From Propionibacteriaceae bacterium (lineage in GTDB: Bacteria > Actinomycetota > Actinomycetes > Propionibacteriales > Propionibacteriaceae): a DNA stretch of 64,000 nt. The stretch's first letter is position 1, and each line of letters begins with the position of its first letter. The stretch lies in the NCBI GenBank assembly GCA_031272505.1, contig JAISTQ010000065.1:1-64000 (forward strand), in the 5' to 3' direction. The translations under genes and the position numbers were made by a program. The notes below the pieces were generated by a model. It was not told the origin of the DNA and did no database searches. It saw nothing but the letters and a program-made list of their open reading frames with translations. Below are positions 48,974 through 58,410 of this stretch, in pieces.

Positions 48974-50746
48974 ATGAACCTCATCAACGCCGAGAAGATC
49001 TCGATTGCCTTCGGCACCCGGATTTTGCTGGACGAAGTGAGTCTGGGTCTCTCCGAGGGCGACATCGTCGGCGTGGTGGGCCGCAACGGGGACGGGAAAT
49101 CCACCCTGCTGCGGCTGCTGACGGGTTCGCTGCCGCCGGATTCCGGGGTGGTGACGCAGGCGCGGGCAGCCCGGATCGGCATCCTGGAGCAGGCGGATCT
49201 GCTCGCTGGCGAATCGGGCTCGGTGCGCGATCTGGTGCTCGCCGACCAGCCCGACCATCTGATCGCGGCGGATCCGGCCAAACGCAAGATCGTGGCCGGT
49301 TTTCTGGCGGACATCGAGATGGACGCCCCGCTGGCGCAGCTTTCCGGCGGGGAGCGGCGGCGGGTGCAGTTGGCCACGCTGCTGCTTGGCGATCACAACC
49401 TGCTGGTGCTCGACGAGCCCACCAACCATCTGGACATCGAGGCGATCACCTGGCTGGCTGAGCATCTCGCCCAGCAGCAAAAGGCGATGCTGGTCGTCAG
49501 CCACGACCGCTGGTTCTTGGATCAGCTCTGCAATCGGATTTGGGAGGTCCACGACGCCACCGTCGATTTCTATGACGGCGGCTACGAGTCCTATGTGCTC
49601 GCCCGCGCGGAACGCGAAAGGCTGGCCAGCGTGCTGGAAACCCGGCGGCGGAACTTGGCCCGCAAAGAGTTGGCGTGGCTGCGCCGCGGGCCGAAGGCGC
49701 GCACGTCAAAGCCCGGTTTCCGGGTGGAGGCGGCCAAGGCGCTGATCGCCGACGTGCCCGAACTGCGCGACAACCTGCAGCTCCGCGAGTTTTCCACCAC
49801 CCGGCTCGGCAAGGACGTTTTCGACCTCTTCCACGTCGATTACGAGCTGGACGCCCGTCCGCTGTTGCGGAATGTGGATTGGTCGATTGGGCCGGGGGAC
49901 CGGATCGGGATCGTGGGGGTGAACGGCTCGGGCAAGACCACCTTGCTGCGGTTGCTCGACGGGGAGCTCAAACCGCAAGCCGGGAAGGTGAAGCAAGGCA
50001 AGACGTTGAAGATCGGCTTTTTGACGCAGCAGCTTGACGACCTGGACGATACCGACCGGGTGCTCGATTCGGTGAACCGGCTGCGGCACCAGGTGAAGCT
50101 GACCACCGGCCGCGAAGTCTCCGCGTCCAGCCTCTTGGAGGGCTTCGGATTCTCCGGGGAGAAGCTGGTGGCCCGGATCGGCGACCTCTCCGGCGGCGAG
50201 CGCCGCCGCCTGCATCTGCTGCACATCCTGCTGGAAGAGCCCAACGTGCTGCTGCTGGACGAGCCCACCAACGATCTGGACATCGACACCTTGCAAGTCA
50301 TCGAGGACTATCTGGACACCTGGCCGGGCACTTTGATCGTGGTCACCCACGACCGCTGGTTCTTGGAACGGGTCACCGACGTCACCTACGCGCTGTTGGG
50401 TGACGGGCGCGTCCCGCTGCTGCCCGGCGGCATCGATCAGTATCTGCGCATCCGCAGCCGTCGTGCCGCGCAGCTTGCCAGCCCCAAGCCGTCGGAGCCG
50501 CGCGGCGATACGCCAGCTTCGCCGTCAAACCCGCAAGCCCAACGGGCCGCGAAGAAGGAGGCGGCCAAGATTGAGGGGCAGTTGGAGAAGCTCGCCACCC
50601 AGATCGAAGACCTCACCGCGCAGCTCTCGCTGCACGCGTCCAACTACCAAAAGCTGCTGCAGATCCAAGCTGATCTGGATGCCGCCACCGCCAAACAGGC
50701 CGCCTTGGAGGAACGCTGGCTGGAGCTAGCCGACCTGCTGGAGTGA
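48974..50746 (+). CDS. ABC-F family ATPase (Uup/EttA-like)
   Basis: A 590-residue soluble protein with two ABC domains and no membrane part. The first domain has VGRNGDGKSTLLRLL, AQLSGGERRRVQLATLL and LLVLDEPTNHLDIEA. The second has VGVNGSGKTTLLRLL, GDLSGGERRRLHLLHIL and VLLLDEPTNDLDIDT. The linker between them is the P-site interaction motif region. A C-terminal coiled coil (about 515-590) resembles Uup, which acts on ribosomes or branched DNA. Antibiotic-resistance ABC-F proteins are an alternative, but nothing here points to one. It overlaps purN by 21 bp, convergently. Confidence 0.88.
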   Translation: MNLINAEKISIAFGTRILLDEVSLGLSEGDIVGVVGRNGDGKSTLLRLLTGSLPPDSGVVTQARAARIGILEQADLLAGESGSVRDLVLADQPDHLIAADPAKRKIVAGFLADIEMDAPLAQLSGGERRRVQLATLLLGDHNLLVLDEPTNHLDIEAITWLAEHLAQQQKAMLVVSHDRWFLDQLCNRIWEVHDATVDFYDGGYESYVLARAERERLASVLETRRRNLARKELAWLRRGPKARTSKPGFRVEAAKALIADVPELRDNLQLREFSTTRLGKDVFDLFHVDYELDARPLLRNVDWSIGPGDRIGIVGVNGSGKTTLLRLLDGELKPQAGKVKQGKTLKIGFLTQQLDDLDDTDRVLDSVNRLRHQVKLTTGREVSASSLLEGFGFSGEKLVARIGDLSGGERRRLHLLHILLEEPNVLLLDEPTNDLDIDTLQVIEDYLDTWPGTLIVVTHDRWFLERVTDVTYALLGDGRVPLLPGGIDQYLRIRSRRAAQLASPKPSEPRGDTPASPSNPQAQRAAKKEAAKIEGQLEKLATQIEDLTAQLSLHASNYQKLLQIQADLDAATAKQAALEERWLELADLLE

Positions 50747-51274
50747 GTTGATGGTGTCCACCAGCAGCGGCCGCTCGACGGCCTTGATGCGCTCGTGCAA
50801 AGTCGCGACGGTGTCGCCGGGCTGGACGGGTACTTGAGCCTGGGCGATGACCCGGCCGGTGTCGGTGCCCGCGTCAATCCAGTGGACGGTGCAGCCGGTG
50901 GTCTCCACTCTCGCGGCGAGGGCGTCGCGGACGGCGTGCGCGCCCGGAAAGGCGGGCAGCAGCGCCGGGTGGGAGTTGATGGCCTGGAAACGGGCGAGGA
51001 AACTCGGGCCGAGGATGCGCATGAAGCCCGCCGAGACCACCAGATCCGGTTTGAACAAGGCGACAGTTTGCGTCAACGCGCGATCCCAATGCTCGCGCTC
51101 GGTGATCGGGACGACGAAGGTGGCTACCCCGAACTCTTTGGCGATCTGGACGGCGGGGCAGTCGCGGTCTGACCCCAGCGCCGCGATGTGGGCGCGCAGT
51201 TTCCCGGCGGCTTGGGCTTCGAAGAGCGCGCGCGCCAAAGAACCGACGCCAGAAGCGAGGATGACGAGGCGCAC
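50726..51274 (-). CDS. purN: Phosphoribosylglycinamide formyltransferase
   Basis: A 182-residue enzyme converting GAR to FGAR with 10-formyl-THF. The N-terminus (LVILASGVGSLARALFEA) replaces the common SGxGSN with SGVGSL. The active site is present: INSHPALLPAFPGAHAV (Asn, His) and TGCTVHWIDAGTDTG (Asp). It lies 3 bp after the DUF3073 gene on the same strand. In many actinobacteria purN is next to purH; here it is attached to the other purine cluster. Confidence 0.9.
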   Translation of the reverse strand: MRLVILASGVGSLARALFEAQAAGKLRAHIAALGSDRDCPAVQIAKEFGVATFVVPITEREHWDRALTQTVALFKPDLVVSAGFMRILGPSFLARFQAINSHPALLPAFPGAHAVRDALAARVETTGCTVHWIDAGTDTGRVIAQAQVPVQPGDTVATLHERIKAVERPLLVDTINSLQQVG

Positions 51275-51277
51275 CGG

Positions 51278-51502
51278 CTACTCGTCGTCTGTGGGCTCGT
51301 CGGGGGGATCGGCAGCCGGTTCTTCCGCGGCGAAATCGGCGTAACGCTCGGCAAGATCGGCATAGGGATCGTCATCGGGCAGGTCTTCGTCTTCGACGCC
51401 GCGCAGCTCACGTTCCAGCGAAGCAAAATCTGTTTCGAAAGAACGGTACTTTAAATCGCGAGCGACTTTTGTCTGCTTCGCCTTTGCTCGGCCGCGCCCC
51501 AT
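51278..51502 (-). CDS. DUF3073 small acidic protein
   Basis: A 74-residue actinobacterial protein. It opens with basic GRGRAKAKQTKVARDLKYRS and then becomes very acidic (EDEDLPDDDPYADLAERYAD, ending EPTDDE). The family sits next to purM in mycobacteria and its function is unknown. A GAGGGGG ribosome-binding site precedes the ATG. The 79 bp between it and purM hold only weak dyads. Confidence 0.85.
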   Translation of the reverse strand: MGRGRAKAKQTKVARDLKYRSFETDFASLERELRGVEDEDLPDDDPYADLAERYADFAAEEPAADPPDEPTDDE

Positions 51503-51581
51503 GGGCAGCCCCCTCGGTACTGTGGTGTTTACTCGTGCGTCTAAGACTATCGGATTTTTGGGCTATTTCCTAAGCCATCTG

Positions 51582-52625
51582 CTAAACGTGGTCGTTTACC
51601 AGGGTGACGCGCGGGGCATCCCCCAGCGCGGATTCCACCACGCCGCAGCGCCAGGAGTCGATGCCCCGGGCCTGCAACACCGCTTGGGCGGCGGCCACTT
51701 CGGCCTCCGGGAGCAGCAAAACCATGCCCACGCCCATGTTCAAGGTGGCCTCGATGTCCGGCTGCGGAATGTTGCCCGCCTCTTGCACCAACTGGAAGAT
51801 CGCCGGGGGCGTCCAGGTGGCGCGATTCAGCACCGCCGTCAACCCGTCCGGGATCACCCGGGCGAGATTGTTGGCCAACCCGCCGCCGGTGATATGGCTC
51901 ATCGCGTGCACCCCGGAGACCGCGAGCACGTCGGCGGCGTACACCTTCGTCGGCTCCAGCAACTCCTCGCCCAAGGTGCGCCCCAACTCGGGCACATAGC
52001 GGGCCAACGCCGCGTCGCCGTCGGCGAGCAAGACGTGACGCACCAGCGAGTAGCCGTTCGAGTGCAGCCCGGACGACGCCAAAGCCAAGGCCACGTCCCC
52101 GGCGACCACCCGTTCCGGGCCGAGCAGCTCGTCCGCCTCCACCACGCCGGTGGTGGCCCCGGCGATGTCAAACTCGTCCGGCCCCAGCAGGCCCGGGTGC
52201 TCCGCCGTCTCGCCGCCCAGCAGCGCCACGTTGTGATCGGCGCAGGCGGACGCGATCCCGGAGACGATTGCCGCGATCCGCTCGGGGTACACCTTGCCGC
52301 AGGCGATGTAATCGGTGACGAACAACGGCTCGGCGCCGACGACCACCAGATCGTCAATCAACATGCCGACCAAGTCATAGCCGATGGTGTCATAAACGCC
52401 CAACTTGCGGGCGATGTCCACTTTGGTGCCCACGCCGTCGGTGGAGGTGGCCAAGAGCGGGTGCCGGTATTTGGCCAAGGCGGCCGCGTCAAACAGCCCG
52501 GCGAATCCGCCGATGCCACCCAGGACCTCCGGGCGGCGGGTTTTCGCGATGGACGCCTTCATCAGCTCGACGGCGCGGTCTCCGGCCTCGATGTCGACCC
52601 CAGCTTGGGCGTAAGCGCTGGTCAA
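51582..52625 (-). CDS. purM: Phosphoribosylformylglycinamidine cyclo-ligase
   Basis: A 347-residue ATP-dependent enzyme producing AIR from FGAM. Family motifs are VLGGIGGFAGLFD, LLATSTDGVGTKVDIA, YDLVGMLIDDLVVVGAEPLF, LLGGETAEHPG, SSGLHSNGYSLVRHV and SHITGGGLANNL. The start appears to be TTG at 52625, with AGGAGG four bases before it; there is no ATG or GTG in a suitable place. It is 17 bp downstream of purF. Confidence 0.96.
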   Translation of the reverse strand: MTSAYAQAGVDIEAGDRAVELMKASIAKTRRPEVLGGIGGFAGLFDAAALAKYRHPLLATSTDGVGTKVDIARKLGVYDTIGYDLVGMLIDDLVVVGAEPLFVTDYIACGKVYPERIAAIVSGIASACADHNVALLGGETAEHPGLLGPDEFDIAGATTGVVEADELLGPERVVAGDVALALASSGLHSNGYSLVRHVLLADGDAALARYVPELGRTLGEELLEPTKVYAADVLAVSGVHAMSHITGGGLANNLARVIPDGLTAVLNRATWTPPAIFQLVQEAGNIPQPDIEATLNMGVGMVLLLPEAEVAAAQAVLQARGIDSWRCGVVESALGDAPRVTLVNDHV

Positions 52626-52642
52626 TGCTCCTCCTCTTGGCC

Positions 52643-54346
52643 TCAGCAGCCGTTCTGCAACTCGTCCACCCGATCCGGGGGGATGGGCACCGGGTATTCG
52701 CCGTCAAAGCAGGCGCAGCAGAGCCGCCGTTTGGCGACGCCGGTGCAGGCGACCAGCCCCTCCAGCGAGATATAACCCAGCGTATCGGCTCCGATGGAAC
52801 GGCAAATCTCCTCCACCGTCAAACCGGGGGCGATCAGCTCGGCGCGGGTGGCGAAATCGATGCCGTAGAAACACGGCCACATCACCGGCGGGGAGGCGAT
52901 CCGGACGTGTACCTCGGCCGCCCCGGCCTCGCGCAGCATCTTCACCAGCGCGCGTTGGGTGTTGCCGCGCACGATGGAATCGTCCACCACGATCAGCCGT
53001 TTGCCGGCGATCACGTCGCGGATCGGATTCAGCTTCAGCCGGATGCCGAGCTGCCGGATGGTCTGCGAGGGTTGGATGAAGGTGCGGCCCACGTAGGCGT
53101 TCTTCACCAAGCCCTGGCCGTAGGGGATGCCCGAGGCTTCCGCGTAGCCGATGGCTGACGGGGTGCCCGACTCCGGCGTGGGAATCACCAGATCCGCGTC
53201 GACGGGGGATTCCATCGCCAGCGTGCGGCCGATCTCGGTGCGCACCTGATAGATGCGCCGGCCCGAGATCTTGGTGTCCGGACGGGCCAGGTAGACGAAT
53301 TCGAAGAGGCAGCCGTGCGGATCGGGCTCGGCGAACGAGGTGGAACGCAAGCCCGCCGACGAGATGGTGATCAGCTCGCCCGGCTCGATCTCGCGAATGA
53401 AGGTGGCGCCGATGATGTCCAGCGCGGCCGTCTCCGAGGCCACCACCCAGCCGTTCTCCAGCCGCCCGAGCACCAGCGGATGGATGCCCTGCGGATCGCG
53501 GGCGGCGAACAAAGTGTTCTCGGTGCAGAACACCAGGCAGAACGCGCCCTTCAGCTTCGGCAGCACCTCGCGGGCGGCGGCGGTGGCGAGCGTCTGCCCG
53601 CCAATCAGCCGGGCGAAGATGGCGGCCAACAGCGCGGTGTCGGATGTTGAATCCATGCGGACTTTGTGCGGCACCCCATGCGCGGCGTCCAGCTCGGTGA
53701 GCCACTGTTCCAGCTCGTCGGTGTTGGTGAGGTTGCCGTTGTGCGCCAAGGCCATGCCGCCTTCGGGGGTGCCTTGGAAAGTCGGCTGCGAGTTGTCCCA
53801 AGTGGACGAGCCGGTGGTCGAATAGCGGCAATGCCCGACGGCCAGATGCCCGTGCAGCGAGTTCAGAGTCGGCTCGTCAAATACCTGGCTCACCAACCCC
53901 ATGTCTTTGACGACCATGATCCGATCCCCGTTGGAAACCGCCATGCCCGCCGACTCCTGGCCGCGATGCTGCAACGCGAAGAGGCCATAGTAGGTGAGCT
54001 TGGCGACGTCCTCGCCGGGCGCGTAGACACCAAAAACGCCGCACTCGTCCTCTCCGTGGTCGAAGAGTTCGGAGGCGGCGTCGTTCACGTCGCTCAGCTC
54101 GGGGGCCAGACAGCCGGCCTCGAAACCAAATCCGTCCACACTGGGAGGCTCCTCATCCTCCTGGGTTTCCGGCTCGACCGGATTTGACGGCGGTTCGGGC
54201 AGGCCCGACTCGTGCGTGAGCGGGGTCACCGGCAACTGCGACGGCGACTGCGCCGATGGCGGACAACGCCAACTAGGAATGCATACCACCCCTTCGACGG
54301 TACCGTCCTCCTCCAACTTTGGAGCCAGCCGCTTGTTGATGATCAC
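52643..54346 (-). CDS. purF: Amidophosphoribosyltransferase with unusually long N-terminal extension
   Basis: The first committed enzyme of purine synthesis, making phosphoribosylamine from PRPP and glutamine. The catalytic Cys lies in DECGVFGVYAPGEDVAKLTY and is normally freed by clipping a propeptide of about 10-30 residues. The PRPP site has VVDDSIVRGNTQR, and the Fe-S cluster Cys include VMWPCFYGIDF and RRLCCACF. With the GTG at 54346, one base after the purL stop, the Cys is residue 102. That gives a 101-residue extension with a Pro/Glu-rich middle (GLPEPPSNPVEPETQEDEEP). Later in-frame GTG codons could shorten it, so the start is uncertain. Confidence 0.93.
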   Translation of the reverse strand: MIINKRLAPKLEEDGTVEGVVCIPSWRCPPSAQSPSQLPVTPLTHESGLPEPPSNPVEPETQEDEEPPSVDGFGFEAGCLAPELSDVNDAASELFDHGEDECGVFGVYAPGEDVAKLTYYGLFALQHRGQESAGMAVSNGDRIMVVKDMGLVSQVFDEPTLNSLHGHLAVGHCRYSTTGSSTWDNSQPTFQGTPEGGMALAHNGNLTNTDELEQWLTELDAAHGVPHKVRMDSTSDTALLAAIFARLIGGQTLATAAAREVLPKLKGAFCLVFCTENTLFAARDPQGIHPLVLGRLENGWVVASETAALDIIGATFIREIEPGELITISSAGLRSTSFAEPDPHGCLFEFVYLARPDTKISGRRIYQVRTEIGRTLAMESPVDADLVIPTPESGTPSAIGYAEASGIPYGQGLVKNAYVGRTFIQPSQTIRQLGIRLKLNPIRDVIAGKRLIVVDDSIVRGNTQRALVKMLREAGAAEVHVRIASPPVMWPCFYGIDFATRAELIAPGLTVEEICRSIGADTLGYISLEGLVACTGVAKRRLCCACFDGEYPVPIPPDRVDELQNGC

Positions 54347-54347
54347 G

Positions 54348-56624
54348 TCAGTCTTGGCCTCCGATGCCGAGCGCCGCCGGGATGGTGTTCCGCCAGGCGC
54401 GCGTCAAATCCACTAGTGAGACGCTGAATGAGCCGGCCACGCTGATCTCTTCGATGGACGTCACCCGGCCGATCACCTGCAAACTCAGGCCGTGGGCGTT
54501 CGCCAACGAGGTGAGCACGTCGCGCTTTTCCGGGTCGAAGGAGAGGAGCGCGCGGGCCGGACGTTCGTTGAACAGCTCCTCGAAGTCGTCGCCAGCTAAG
54601 GCCACCTGCGCCCCGAGGCCGCCCAGGATCGCCGATTCGGCCAGCGCCACGGCCAGGCCGCCGTCGGAGAGATCGTGCGCGGAGGCGAGCAGCTTGTCCT
54701 TCGCGGCTTGGATCATCAGCTTCGCCAGCCCTTGCTCGGCCGCGTAATCCGGCTGCGGGGGCTTGCCGCCCAGATGCCCGTGGACTACTTGCGCCCAGGC
54801 GGAGCCGTCGATGCCGCCGGTGCCCGGAGTGGCCGGCCCGACCAGCGCGATCAGATCGCCCTCAGCGCGGAAACCGGCCTTGACGCGCTGCCGGACGTCG
54901 TCAATCACGCCCAACATGCCTACCAACGGCGTCGGCATGATATTCACCTCGCCGGTGCGGTTGTAGAAGCTGACGTTGCCGCCGGTGACCGGGGTGCCCA
55001 ACGCTTGGCAGCCCTTGATCAGGCCGTCAATGGCCTGCGAGAACTGCCACATCACCTCGGGATCTTCGGGGGAGCCGAAGTTCAGGCAGTCGGTGATGGC
55101 GACCGGCTCGGCGCCCGTCACCGCCACGTTCCGGTAGGCCTCGCACAGCGAAAGCTCGGCGCCCACGAATGGGTCGAGCATGGTGAAGCGGGCGTTTGCG
55201 TCGGTGGCCAAGGCCACGCCCAGGCCGGTAGCTTCGTCAATGCGGAGCATTCCGGAATCCTGCGGCTGCGCGAGCGCGGTGTTGCCCCGCACATAGCGGT
55301 CATATTGATCGGTGACCCACGACTTGTCGGCTTGGTTTGGGCTGGTGACCACCGCCAGGAACTGGTCGGCCAGCTCGATGCCGGTTTGCGGCCGGGGCAG
55401 CTTGTCCGTGCTGTCGGCGATCAGGGTGTCCTGCCACGCCGGGCGGGTGAGTGGCCGCTGATAGACCGGCCCCTCATGCGCGACGGTGTGCGGATCGACG
55501 TCCACCACCGTCTCCCCGTGCCAGTCGATGATCAGCCGGTCGCCTTCGGTGACCTCGCCGATGACGGTGGCGAGCACCTCCCATTTCGCGCAGATCTCGA
55601 AGAACTTGCCCAGGTTCGCGGGTTCGACCACGCAGGCCATCCGCTCCTGCGATTCGCTCATCAGGATTTCTTCGGGGGTGAGCGTGTTGTCACGCAGCGG
55701 CACCAAATCCAGATCGATGTGCATCCCGCCGTCCCCGGCGCTGGCCAGCTCGCTGGTGGCGCAGGAGATGCCGGCCGCCCCGAGATCCTGGATGCCGTTG
55801 ATGATGCCCGCCTGGAACAGCTCCAAGGTGCATTCGATGAGCAGCTTCTCCATGAACGGATCGCCCACCTGCACGCTGGGCCGCTTAGCCGGGCCGTCCG
55901 CGTCGAACGTCTCCGAGGCGAGCACCGACGCGCCGCCGATGCCGTCACCTCCCGTCGTCGCCCCATAGAGGATCACCTTGTTGCCGGTGCCGCGGGCGAA
56001 AGCCAGGTGCAAGTCTTCGTGGCGGAGCACCCCGACGCTGAGCGCGTTCACCAGCGGATTGCCGTAGTAGCAGTCGTCAAACACCACTTCGCCGCCGATG
56101 TTGGGCAGGCCGAGGCAGTTGCCGTAGCCGCCCACGCCGGCCACGATGCCGGGCAGCACCCGCGCGGTGTCCGGGGCGTCCAGCTTGCCGAAACGCAGGC
56201 TGTCCATGGAGGCTACCGGACGGGCGCCCATCGCCAGAATGTCGCGGACGATGCCGCCCACACCCGTCGCCGCCCCCTGGTAGGGCTCCACATAGGAGGG
56301 GTGGTTGTGGGATTCGGCCTTGAACGTCACCGCCCAGCCCTGGCCGACGTCCACCACGCCCGCCTGCTCGCCGATCCCGGCCAACAGCGGGCCGCGCGGC
56401 GTTGTCTTTTCCAACTGGCCGAAGCGGGCCAGATGCACTTTCGAAGATTTATACGAGCAGTGCTCCGACCACATCACCGAATACATCGCCAACTCGCAAG
56501 AGGTGGGACGACGGCCGAGGATCTGCTTGATGGATTCGTATTCGTCCGCCTTCAGGCCCAACTCCGCCCACGGCTGCTGCACCTGCGGTGTGGCTTTCGC
56601 GTTCGCTACCGTGTCGACGCTCAT
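54348..56624 (-). CDS. purL: FGAM synthase large subunit
   Basis: A 758-residue small-type PurL that works with PurQ and PurS to convert FGAR to FGAM. It has [67 protein letters not shown] [20 protein letters not shown], and [30 protein letters not shown] lies five bases before the ATG, the best ribosome-binding site in this operon. The ATG overlaps the purQ stop (ATGA). Confidence 0.97.
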   Translation of the reverse strand: MSVDTVANAKATPQVQQPWAELGLKADEYESIKQILGRRPTSCELAMYSVMWSEHCSYKSSKVHLARFGQLEKTTPRGPLLAGIGEQAGVVDVGQGWAVTFKAESHNHPSYVEPYQGAATGVGGIVRDILAMGARPVASMDSLRFGKLDAPDTARVLPGIVAGVGGYGNCLGLPNIGGEVVFDDCYYGNPLVNALSVGVLRHEDLHLAFARGTGNKVILYGATTGGDGIGGASVLASETFDADGPAKRPSVQVGDPFMEKLLIECTLELFQAGIINGIQDLGAAGISCATSELASAGDGGMHIDLDLVPLRDNTLTPEEILMSESQERMACVVEPANLGKFFEICAKWEVLATVIGEVTEGDRLIIDWHGETVVDVDPHTVAHEGPVYQRPLTRPAWQDTLIADSTDKLPRPQTGIELADQFLAVVTSPNQADKSWVTDQYDRYVRGNTALAQPQDSGMLRIDEATGLGVALATDANARFTMLDPFVGAELSLCEAYRNVAVTGAEPVAITDCLNFGSPEDPEVMWQFSQAIDGLIKGCQALGTPVTGGNVSFYNRTGEVNIMPTPLVGMLGVIDDVRQRVKAGFRAEGDLIALVGPATPGTGGIDGSAWAQVVHGHLGGKPPQPDYAAEQGLAKLMIQAAKDKLLASAHDLSDGGLAVALAESAILGGLGAQVALAGDDFEELFNERPARALLSFDPEKRDVLTSLANAHGLSLQVIGRVTSIEEISVAGSFSVSLVDLTRAWRNTIPAALGIGGQD

Positions 56625-57319
56625 GCGGTACCTCCTTGGGTGCGGCTGGCCAAAGCGCCCAGGTAGCGGGCCAACGATTCGAAGAAGCCGATGCCGTCGC
56701 GCGTGGGGGCGGTGACCGGATCGACGTTGTGCTCCGGATGCGGCATCAGCCCCACTACGTTGCCACGCTCATTGGTGATGCCGGCGATGTCGTGCAGCGA
56801 GCCGTTCGGATTGCCGTTGATGTAGCGGAACACCACCCGGTTTTCGTCCTCCAGCATCTTGACGGTCTCCGCGTCAGCCTGGTAGTTGCCCTCGCCATGC
56901 TTGATGATGATGTTGATCTGCTGGCCGGGCGTGAACGCGTTCGACCACACGGTGTCGGTGGATTCGACGCGCAAATCTTGATCCTTGCAATAAAAAGTGC
57001 GCCGATCAGAGCGGATCAGCGCACCGGGCAGCAAGTGGGCTTCGCAGAGCACCTGGAAGCCGTTACAGATGCCCAGCACCGGCAGCCCGGCGTGCGCGGC
57101 CTTGATGACCTCGGCCATCACCGGCGAGAAGCGGGCGATCGCCCCGCAACGCAGATAGTCGCCGTAGGAGAACCCGCCTGGCAGGATCACGGCGTCCACC
57201 CCCTGCAAGGAATCCGAGGCGTGCCACAGCGAGACGGCTTCGCCTCCAGTCAAGGTGACGGCGCGGCGCGCGTCCACGTCGTCCAAAGAGCCCGGAAAAG
57301 TGACGACGCCGACCCTCAC
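56621..57319 (-). CDS. purQ: FGAM synthase glutaminase subunit
   Basis: A 232-residue class I amidotransferase supplying ammonia to PurL. The catalytic residues are Cys in [14 protein letters not shown] and His/Glu in [28 protein letters not shown] opens the protein and [17 protein letters not shown] is typical. The GTG start overlaps the purS stop (GTGA); the stop overlaps purL. The three subunit genes are thus strictly coupled. Confidence 0.96.
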   Translation of the reverse strand: MRVGVVTFPGSLDDVDARRAVTLTGGEAVSLWHASDSLQGVDAVILPGGFSYGDYLRCGAIARFSPVMAEVIKAAHAGLPVLGICNGFQVLCEAHLLPGALIRSDRRTFYCKDQDLRVESTDTVWSNAFTPGQQINIIIKHGEGNYQADAETVKMLEDENRVVFRYINGNPNGSLHDIAGITNERGNVVGLMPHPEHNVDPVTAPTRDGIGFFESLARYLGALASRTQGGTA

Positions 57320-57558
57320 TGATCCACCCTCACCACGTAGTTTTCAATGGTGGTGTTGGCCAGCAGCGAATCCGCCGCCTGGGTGGCCTGTTCCAGCCGC
57401 TCCGGCGTGATCTCCCCGTCAACCTCTATCTCAAAACGCTTGCCCTGCCTCACCGACAGGCCGCTGTACCCCAGCCGCGCGAGCGAACCGGTGATAGCTT
57501 TTCCCTGCGGATCAAGGATTTCGGGCTTGGGCATAACATCAACAATTATCTTCGCCAC
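57316..57558 (-). CDS. purS: FGAM synthase subunit PurS
   Basis: An 80-residue protein that holds PurL and PurQ together. The family pattern is clear: [39 protein letters not shown] and a final [12 protein letters not shown]. The start is the GTG at 57558, seven bases after TAGGAT. A longer reading frame upstream is not supported. It is the first gene of the purS-Q-L-F-M operon. Confidence 0.93.
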   Translation of the reverse strand: MAKIIVDVMPKPEILDPQGKAITGSLARLGYSGLSVRQGKRFEIEVDGEITPERLEQATQAADSLLANTTIENYVVRVDQ

Positions 57559-57565
57559 GCCCTTT

Positions 57566-57571
57566 ATCCTA
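57566..57571 (-). promoter_or_regulatory. -10 box of the purSQLFM operon
   Basis: TAGGAT on the minus strand, seven bases before the purS GTG. It sits in the 20 bp between the PemK-like gene and purS, so the operon can have its own leaderless transcript. No purine riboswitch is visible. Confidence 0.5.
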
Positions 57572-57578
57572 CCCACCG

Positions 57579-58118
57579 TCAGCCATTGTGGGCCCTTATC
57601 CCAGCGGCGACGCGCTCGAACGCGGTGGGAGAGATCTTGTAGCCGTGCGGCCGCCGGATGTGCTCGGTGGAGAGCCGCAGGATGCGATTCACCCGCGCCT
57701 CGCTGGCCCGCCGCGCCTGGTCCCACTCACCGGCGCCGATGTCCACCCAATAGCGGCCCTTGGCGGCCTCCTCCGCGGCCTCCCGGTCGTGATCCTTGCT
57801 GGTGAGCATCAACCCGAGCAGCCACTGTTTGTCCCGCCCGACGATCAACACCGGACGATCCTTCCCCTGCGAGTAATCCTCCTCATACGGCACCCAGGCC
57901 CACACCACCTCGCCCGGATCCGGATGATTGTCATCCACCGGCGCATACGAGAGCTGCGGCACCCCCTGGTAGTCCCCCGGATAGTCATACGGATTGGCCC
58001 TGGTCTTCTGCTTGCCCTTCCCCGCCAGCGTCTGATCAATCTGCCGATCCGTCTTCCGCGACGCCCGAAAGATATCCGCCCCCGCGCTCGCGACATCAAA
58101 AAGAACGTCAAAAATCAT
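57579..58118 (-). CDS. PemK/MazF-like protein without an antitoxin
   Basis: A 179-residue protein. An N-terminal helical part of about 60 residues, rich in Arg and Lys, precedes a core resembling the PemK/MazF fold: PGEVVWAWVPYEEDY, then KDRPVLIVGRDKQWLLGLML and TSKDHD. The end has VNRILRLSTEHIRR. The larger size, and the absence of any small antitoxin gene nearby, make a classic toxin-antitoxin pair unlikely; actinobacteria carry such solitary proteins. It lies 20 bp upstream of purS on the same strand and about 100 bp from repeat copy B. Confidence 0.7.
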   Translation of the reverse strand: MIFDVLFDVASAGADIFRASRKTDRQIDQTLAGKGKQKTRANPYDYPGDYQGVPQLSYAPVDDNHPDPGEVVWAWVPYEEDYSQGKDRPVLIVGRDKQWLLGLMLTSKDHDREAAEEAAKGRYWVDIGAGEWDQARRASEARVNRILRLSTEHIRRPHGYKISPTAFERVAAGIRAHNG

Positions 58119-58182
58119 GCCGCCATTATTTCATGCACACCCCTCGCCTGCGCTGACCGAAGCTCTGTGCGCGTGAGCTTAT

Positions 58183-58302
58183 GGTTGCCCTGCCACTTGC
58201 AGTCCTCAAACCGTCCTGGACCACGAGCACAGAGGGTTATGGGAGGTGGGACGACAGGCGGGTGGGCGGTGGCCACCCGCGAAGCCAAGAGGCAGGGCGA
58301 CC
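58183..58302. repeat. Outer inverted arms around the core of repeat copy B
   Basis: GGTTGCCCTGCCACTT at 58183-58198 pairs with AAGAGGCAGGGCGACC at 58287-58302: 14 Watson-Crick pairs, one G-U and one mismatch. The arms enclose stem I of repeat copy B. A related pair of arms, much farther apart, occurs at copy A. Confidence 0.5.
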
Positions 58303-58410
58303 ACCGGACAACTCGCCCCGACTCTTCGTCCAACGCGGGCCGTTGGGTGTGCATGGCGAGAAGATTGGCCCGCGAGTGTGGGCAGCGACTCCGCAAAGGG
58401 GTGAGGGAGC
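58221..58410. repeat. Intergenic repeat, copy B, with two conserved stems
   Basis: This is the ungapped counterpart of 38646-38835. Stem I is GCGGGTGG (58258-58265) with CCACCCGC (58273-58280), now fully Watson-Crick where copy A has a G-U. Stem II is CGCGGGCC (58334-58341) with GGCCCGCG (58367-58374) around a 25-base loop that differs at about half its positions from copy A. It lies between argF and the PemK-like gene, in the same orientation relative to its neighbours as copy A. Confidence 0.75.

Noticed and set aside
57559..58118. Purine riboswitch upstream of purS
   Set aside because: Only 20 bp separate purS from the preceding gene, and no purine aptamer-like arrangement is visible there.
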